Positions 58,920 to 64,000 of a stretch of 64,000 nt of DNA are shown here, piece after piece; the stretch's first letter is position 1; every line of letters starts with the position of its first letter. The stretch is taken from the NCBI GenBank assembly GCA_029339505.1, contig JAQISU010000346.1, positions 516,501-580,500 on the forward strand, in the 5' to 3' direction. This DNA comes from Unio delphinus. Its lineage: Eukaryota; Mollusca; Bivalvia; Unionida; Unionidae. The notes beneath the pieces were generated by a model. It searched no databases. It had not been told where the DNA came from and worked only from the letters and a program-made list of their open reading frames with translations. A program made the position numbers and the translations under genes.

Positions 58920-59990
58920 GCTGCCCTACAGCTTAATTAAACTGTCTACCCTACAACTTAATTAAATGGTCTAGCCTATGGCTTAATTAAACTGTCTACC
59001 CTACAACTTAATTAAATGGTCTAGCCTATGGCTTAATTAAACTGTCTGCCCTAAACTGTCAGCTCTACAGCATAATTAAACTTATTAACCTATAGTTTAA
59101 TTAAAATGTCTGTCCTACCACTTAAACTGTCTGACCTACAGCTTAATTAAATTGTCTGACCTACCACTTAAACTGTCTGACCTACAGCTTAATTAAACTG
59201 TCTGACCTACCACTTAAACTGTCTGACCTACAGCTTAACTAAACTGTCTGACCTACCACTTAAACTGTCTGACCTACAGCTTAATTAAACTGTCTGTCCT
59301 ACCACTTAAACTGTCTGATCTACAGCTTAATTAAACTGACCTACCACTTAAACTGTCTGACCTACAGCTTAATCAGACTGTCTGACTTACCACTTAAACT
59401 GTCTGACCTACAGCTTAATTAAACTGTCTGACCTACCACTTAAACTGTCTGACCTACAGCTTAATTAAACTGACCTACCACTTAAACTGTCTGACCTACA
59501 GCTTAATTAAACTGTCTGACCTACCACTTAAACTGTCTGACCTACAGCTTAATTAAACTGTCTGACCTACCACTTAAACTGTCTGACCTACAGCTTAATT
59601 AAACTGTCTGACCTACCACTTAAACTGTCTGACCTACAGCTTAATTAAACTGTCTGTCATACCACTTAAACTGTCTGACCTACAGCTTAATTAAACTGAC
59701 CTACCACTTAAACTGTCTGACTTACAGCTTAATTAAATTGTCTGACCTACCACTTAAACGGTTTGACCTACAGCTTAATTAAACTATGTCCTACCACTTA
59801 AATGGTCTGACCTACAGCTTAATTAAACTGTCTGTCCTACCAATTAAACTGTCTGACCTACAGCTTAATTAAACTGTCAGACCTACCACTTAAACTATCT
59901 GACCTACAGCTTAATTAAACTATCTGACCTACAGCTTAATTAAAAACTGTCTGTCCTACCACTTAAACTGAGTAGCCTACAACTTCATAA
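58920..59990. repeat. 46-bp (24 + 22) minisatellite, about 23 copies
   Basis: Alternating half-units ACTGTCTGACCTACAGCTTA-ATTAA and ACTGTCTGACCTACCACTTAA. Three 26-bp ATAACAGATTTGTCTTACAA-type copies follow at 59985-60050. Confidence 0.96.
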
Positions 59991-60184
59991 CAGATTTGTC
60001 TTACAAATTCATAACAGATTTGTCTTACAAATTCATAACAAGTTTATCTAAACAACAGAAACTACAACAAAACAAGAAAGAATAAACTTAAAACAGCTGC
60101 TGCAGCACCAACGGTGGCAAAAGAAACTGATGCAACAAGAACGGATGATTTTATTGAGTTCTGTTGTTAACTTTGTAATCGCAG

Positions 60185-60417
60185 ATACGGGAAAAGACTC
60201 TGGAATGGACAGTACAAGTAATAGAGAAAACAAGGGCAATCATGATGGATCACAGAGTGAGAGTCGACTCTCAGTTCTTGCTAAGAAGGGACCCATCCAG
60301 GTTTTCATGGCCAAGTACAGCTACGACCCATATCAACACTCGCCCAATGACAACCCTGATGCTGAATTGCCCCTCAATTCAGGAGACTATGTTCTTATAT
60401 ACGGAGAGATGGACGAG
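60185..60417 (+). CDS. RIMBP: RIMBP exon g: linker and first part of SH3 domain I
   Basis: Enters in phase 1 (carried G gives Asp), leaves in phase 0; acceptor TTAACTTTGTAATCGCAG with a TTAAC branch-like site, donor GAG/GTAAGA. The first 35 residues are a Ser/Asn/Asp-rich linker. From 60289 the SH3 domain begins: GPIQVFMAKYSYDPYQHSPN, then NPDAELPLNSGDYVLIYGEM. The ALYDY-like AKYSYDP and the ELPLNSGD (n-Src/RT-loop side) are diagnostic of SH3-I of RIM-binding proteins. This family's SH3 domains bind proline-rich motifs in RIM and calcium channel subunits. The frame stays open upstream to 60049, and a phase-compatible AG at 60057-60058 would add 42 residues, but that extension includes the branch site and pyrimidine tract, so the shorter exon is preferred. 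Confidence 0.95.
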
Positions 60418-60954
60418 GTAAGATGCCTGATTATATACCATTGAATGTAACTCATGGGAAATAATTTTCAAAGGAAAACAATTCAGACTCCCAGGAAGTG
60501 ACATTTCTGATAGATGATATCCACATGAGTGATAATAATATAGATAATAATATAGAAAACTTTTTAGGCAATGTTAAAACTTTGTAGATGCATGTTTCAT
60601 AGTTACGAGCTACATCCATCAGAGAAATCTGTCATATTTTTCACTCTTAACCCACTCATAAGCATGACAAATATAGACGCTCTCAGTTATTTCCTACATA
60701 CTTTTTTTTGGTCTGTCAATATAGTTTACAGGATTGGTGAGTCATTAAGTGTGGTCTGTCTATCTATTCTTTCTACTTCTATCTTGGAATCTGCATTAAC
60801 TCCGCGGTTAGTGTACTGGACCCCTGCCCTAAAGAGTTCAGGTTTGAATCCTGCTTTTGGACCAGATTGGGTCAGCAGTGGCATGTCTTTCGGAAAGAAG
60901 CCTTATTCCATTTGTCTTGGCAATAAATAACCTGTTATCATTGCTGTGCCATAA
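60418..60954. mobile_element. Intron with a third tRNA-like SINE fragment (about 60793-60954)
   Basis: GGTTAGTGTACTGGACCCC (A-box-like) and CAGGTTTGAATCCTG (B-box-like) are 40 bp apart, followed by a GTCTTTCGGAAAGAAGCC body and an AATAAATAACCTGTTATC tail. It differs from families 1 and 2. The remainder is single-copy. Confidence 0.6.
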
Positions 60955-61725
60955 AGCAGCAAATCACACAGTAACAAATGGGGACTTGGTGAAAAATAAC
61001 CAAATCACATAACAAGTTCGGGGCTTGACGAATAAAAACCAAATCACACAACAAATGGGGGACTTGCTGAATAAGAACCAATTCACACAGTAACAGTGGG
61101 GGACTTGATGAATAAGAACCAAATCACACAAGTGGGGACTTGATGAATAAGAACCAAATCACACAAGTGGGAGACTTGATGAATAAGAACCAAATCACAC
61201 AAGTGGGAGACTTGATGAATAAGAACCAAATCACACAAGTGGGAGACTTGATGAATAAGAACCAAATCACACAAGTGGGAGACTTGATGAATAAGAACCA
61301 AATCACACAAGTGGGAGACTTGATGAATAAGAACCAAATCACACAAGTGGGAACTTGATGAATAAGAACCAAATCACACAAGTGGGGACTTGATGAATAA
61401 GAACCAAATCACACAAGTGGGGACTTGATGAATAAGAACCAAATCACACAAGTGGGAGACTTGATGAATAAGAACCAAATCACACAAGTGGGGACTTGAT
61501 GAATAAGAACCAAATCACACAAGTGGGGACTTGATGAATAAGAACCAAATCACACAAGTGGGGATTTGATGAATAAGAACCAAATCACACAAGTGGGGAC
61601 TTGATGAATAAGAACCAAATCACACAAGTGGGGACTTGATGAATAAGAACCAAATCACACAAGTGGGGGACTTGATGAATAAGAACCAAATCACACAAGT
61701 GGGGACTTGATGAATAAGAACCAAA
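60955..61725. repeat. 35/36-bp minisatellite, about 21 copies
   Basis: Unit AATAAGAACCAAATCACACA followed by AGTGGGGACTTGATG (35 bp) or AGTGGGAGACTTGATG (36 bp). The 36-bp copies cluster at 61150-61350, giving a spurious 12-residue open repeat on both strands. The first, most diverged units overlap the tail of the preceding SINE fragment. Confidence 0.96.
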
Positions 61726-62111
61726 GGATTAATATTTACAATACCTTGGTTAAGCTTTGATTGTCAAAAACAATGGACAAAGTTATTACTCCTGTTTGAT
61801 GGAACAAATTTTGCCTTGCAATATGAATTTGATTTACTGTTGACAATATTGGAGTGACTTCATAGATGAAAGCACATTTTCGTATGGTGTTTAGCATCAA
61901 AGTGCATTAATCTTTGATTTACACCGTATTCCTCCCAAAATTGAGACATTAAAATGCATCTTGAACCAAGATTTTAGCATTTATACAAAATTCACAGTTA
62001 CCTGTTCTTAACACATTTCTAGTTTTATGTTTTTTTATGTATCGTGATTATTCTGCATTATGAGAGTAGTATTTTGTTTATTTACTGTTCAATTTTCTAA
62101 ATGTTTTAAAG

Positions 62112-62187
62112 GATGGATTCTATGATGGTGAATTGATCAGTGGACGGAGGGGCCTGGTTCCATCAAATTTCATTGAAAAAGTTGCAG
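62112..62187 (+). CDS. RIMBP: RIMBP exon h: second part of SH3 domain I
   Basis: 76 nt, phase 0 to phase 1; acceptor TTCTAAATGTTTTAAAG, donor GTTGCAG/GTGAGA. The peptide [20 protein letters not shown] then IEKVA completes the SH3 fold, with the conserved G-LVPSNF (beta-strand plus 3-10 helix) motif that contributes to the ligand-binding groove. The usual tandem Trp of SH3 domains is replaced by DGFY, as is normal for SH3-I of this family. The intron splits the domain right after MDE. Confidence 0.95.
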
Positions 62188-62475
62188 GTGAGAATTTAAC
62201 GATAAAAGAGAAAATAATTAGATAATGTAGTTGAAAAGAATCTGATAAGTTTATGAACTAAAGCAAAACAAATTGAAAAATAAATAAGATAATTTAATGG
62301 TATATCTGTACTTTAAGCCATGCTCAAACTCATATGCTTATACGCTTTTGCTAATTGAACAAAAATAATGTAACATTTCACCTTTGTTGCTGCTAATCGA
62401 GTAAATTAAAACTTTCCGCTGAAGAAAGTCTAATATATTCTTGATGAGATACATCATTGTTTGAATTTGTTTCAG

Positions 62476-62613
62476 ATGAAGATATCTCTGAGTTTCATGC
62501 TGTTGTGGCAGGTGCTGGTAACCATGACGATGATAGCACAGCTGCAAATAGTATACAGCAGGACTTAGACTTTGATAGCAGTGAAGAGACTGATAAAATG
62601 GTTGACATTCCAG
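62476..62613 (+). CDS. RIMBP: RIMBP exon i: acidic linker after SH3-I
   Basis: 138 nt, phase 1 on both sides; acceptor AATTTGTTTCAG, donor ATTCCAG/GTATAA. With the carried G the peptide starts DEDISEFHAVVAGAGNHDDD and ends SSEETDKMVDIP. It is acidic with no known domain, in the position between SH3-I and the fibronectin type III domains of RIM-binding proteins; those domains lie beyond the window. The last 27 nt and the donor are the parent of the five repeats that follow. Confidence 0.88.
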
Positions 62614-63020
62614 GTATAAAAAAAAAGCCCTAAGAAGGCAATGGTCCCAGATTAATTTATTTAGAAACCGATACAATGGTTGACATACCAGGTAAAAAAA
62701 GCCCTAAAAGGTCAATGGTCCCAGATTAATTTGTTTAGAGGTTGATAAAGTGGCTGACAATCCAGGTAAAACAAGCCCTAAGCAATCAATTGTCCCAGAT
62801 TAATTTGTTTAGAAATTGATAAAGTGGCCAATATTCCAGGTACAAAGACCCCTAATAAAATCAATGGTCCCAGATTAATTTGTTTAGAGACTGATAAATT
62901 GGCCAATATTCCAGGTTAAAAGACCCCTAATAAAGTCATTGGTCCCAGATTAATTTGTTTAGTGACTGATAAAGTGGCCGAGATTCCAGGTATAAAAAAA
63001 ACTAAAAAGCTAATGGTCCC
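62614..63020 (+). other. RIMBP: Array of five 27-nt microexon-like units
   Basis: Exon-like units at 62665-62691, 62739-62765, 62813-62839, 62888-62914 and 62963-62989 each follow TTATTTAG or TTTGTTTAG and precede GT (GTAAAA, GTAAAA, GTACAA, GTTAAA, GTATAA). All are exactly 27 nt, phase 1 on both sides, stop-free. They read ETDTMVDIP, EVDKVADNP, EIDKVANIP, ETDKLANIP and VTDKVAEIP after the carried G. They derive from the last 27 nt of exon i plus the first 47-51 nt of the intron. The spacers contain TGGTCCCAGATTAATTTGTTTAG-like sequence. Length changes occur only in the spacers. A final diverged half-copy at 63014-63040 has lost its AG. Whether any is spliced in is unknown; spacers of 47-51 nt are short for introns and the branch-like GATTAAT is close to the AG. 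Confidence 0.6.
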
Positions 63021-63080
63021 AGATTCATTTGTTTCATTTCTTCATGAAACCCAGAATTAAGGCATTTCTTTGATATTCAA

Positions 63081-63375
63081 CTGCATCAGTGGCCTAGTGG
63101 TTTGCTGATGAAGGAGATCATGGGTTCAAATCCTGGCAGAGTCATAACAAAGCTAACAAAAATGGTACTAACAGCTGCCTCGGTTAGCACTCAGCATTAA
63201 GAGGTTAGTGTTAGGACTGGTCGGCTTGATGTCAGGATAATGTGACTGGGTGGGACATCATTATACATGTCTGTGACATGATGTCCCAGTGCTAGATATC
63301 ACTATTAACTGCAACACTGCAGACATCGTAACGATATGACTGAACAACTGTTAAAGCTAAGTTTAAAATCTAAAT
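63081..63375 (+). mobile_element. SINE family 1, full-length copy with CA tail
   Basis: Head AGTGGCCTAGTGGTTTGCTG (A-box), GGTTCAAATCCTG (B-box), body TAAGAGGTTAGTGTTAGGAC and a tail ending AATCACACACAC. Confidence 0.92.
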
Positions 63376-63466
63376 CACACACACTCTTTGATATACATTC
63401 AGAGCTTTCTTAAAGTCATTTCTGAAAAGAAGATAAACTAGTCTGTTAAGATTAGTGACTGTTAAA

Positions 63467-63632
63467 ATAATAATAATAATAATAATGATAATAATAATAA
63501 TAATGATGATAATAATAATAATGATAATAATAATAAAAATAATAATAATAATAAAAATAATAATAATGATGATGATAATAATAATAATAATAATAAAAGT
63601 AATAATAATAATAATGATAATAATAATAATGA
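63467..63632. repeat. AAT trinucleotide microsatellite
   Basis: AAT/GAT units. It is the expanded poly-(TTA) tail of the adjacent minus-strand LINE. Confidence 0.95.
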
Positions 63633-63960
63633 GGACTTTGTATAGCGCCTAATCTTTAAAAGCTCTAATCGCTTTACACCATCAATAATGATATGACTAC
63701 ACTACAGAACAACAAATGACAAAAACAAGGAAATTGGAAAACATAAAAACATGCTGAAATTATATAAGATACAAAACATGATTAGGTCGCTAAGTTTGTC
63801 CCTGAAGTCGAAACAGGTGAGTCTTGGGAGCACTCTTAAAAGGGACCACTGTGTCTTTGTGTCTAATTTCAGTGGGCATGCTGTTTGTTCAAAGATTTTG
63901 TTACAAAGTTCACTTTCTGCTTATAGTGGTTGTACTCTAAAATACAGATGAAAACAAGCA
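63633..63960 (-). mobile_element. LINE 3' end, same family as 44930-45326
   Basis: On the minus strand the frame ending at 63790-63792 reads MPTEIRHKDTVVPFKSAPKT then HLFRLQGQT and a stop, aligning with the C-terminal ELRHKDTVIPFKCGLKTHHI of the + copy. The 3' UTR ends GATTAGGCGCTATACAAAGT then CCTCATTATTATT, continuing as the microsatellite. It is 5'-truncated or diverged near 63960. Confidence 0.78.
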
Positions 63961-64000
63961 ACTATGGAAAATTAAAGCACTAGTTTTTGTCCATTTTCTA

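Overview
This is an AT-rich, intron-dominated stretch of an animal nuclear genome. The only host gene I can support is one long gene on the + strand. Nine exons (23920 to 62613) join in one frame with GT-AG junctions and consistent phases. They encode a coiled-coil region, an acidic/serine-rich linker and the first SH3 domain of a RIM-binding protein (RIMBP, presynaptic active-zone scaffold). Introns within the window range from about 0.3 to 11.9 kb. The repeat content (tRNA-derived SINEs, hAT and piggyBac pieces, a LINE 3' end, very many minisatellites) and the protein sequence fit a lophotrochozoan, most likely a mollusc. That placement is inference, not proof.

Layout: 1-1674 is the left-hand part of a minus-strand hAT-like transposon, with the transposase N-terminus cut by the window edge. 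1675-23919 holds no exon I can defend; it is minisatellites, SINEs and small DNA transposons, probably a first intron or 5' flank. 23920-24042 is the first visible RIMBP exon. It is followed by an 11.9 kb intron with a 30-bp array, a decayed piggyBac copy, a 42-bp array, SINEs and a 55-bp array. 35938-42000 carries three coiled-coil exons and 45-bp and 37-bp arrays. 42700-49300 is an intron with 33-bp and 50-bp arrays and a LINE tail. 49313-55860 carries two linker exons separated by a 31-bp array with higher-order structure. 60185-62613 carries the SH3 exons and one more linker exon. The last kilobase holds a SINE, an AAT microsatellite and a second LINE tail.

Two observations stand out. First, exon-intron junctions of RIMBP have themselves been tandemly duplicated at two places. 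The 3' splice site and first part of the exon at 35938 exist as three 97-bp copies. The last 27 nt of the exon ending at 62613, with its 5' splice site, has been copied five more times at 74-78 bp intervals. In that second array every copy is a stop-free 27-nt unit with an AG before it and a GT after it, in phase 1 on both sides, so it looks like a nascent cassette of five microexons. Second, by hand tally about one third of the window is tandem repeat. Several arrays can be traced to a seed: SINE tails, LINE TTA tails, or the exon edges. Most long open frames in the window are products of these arrays and are not genes.
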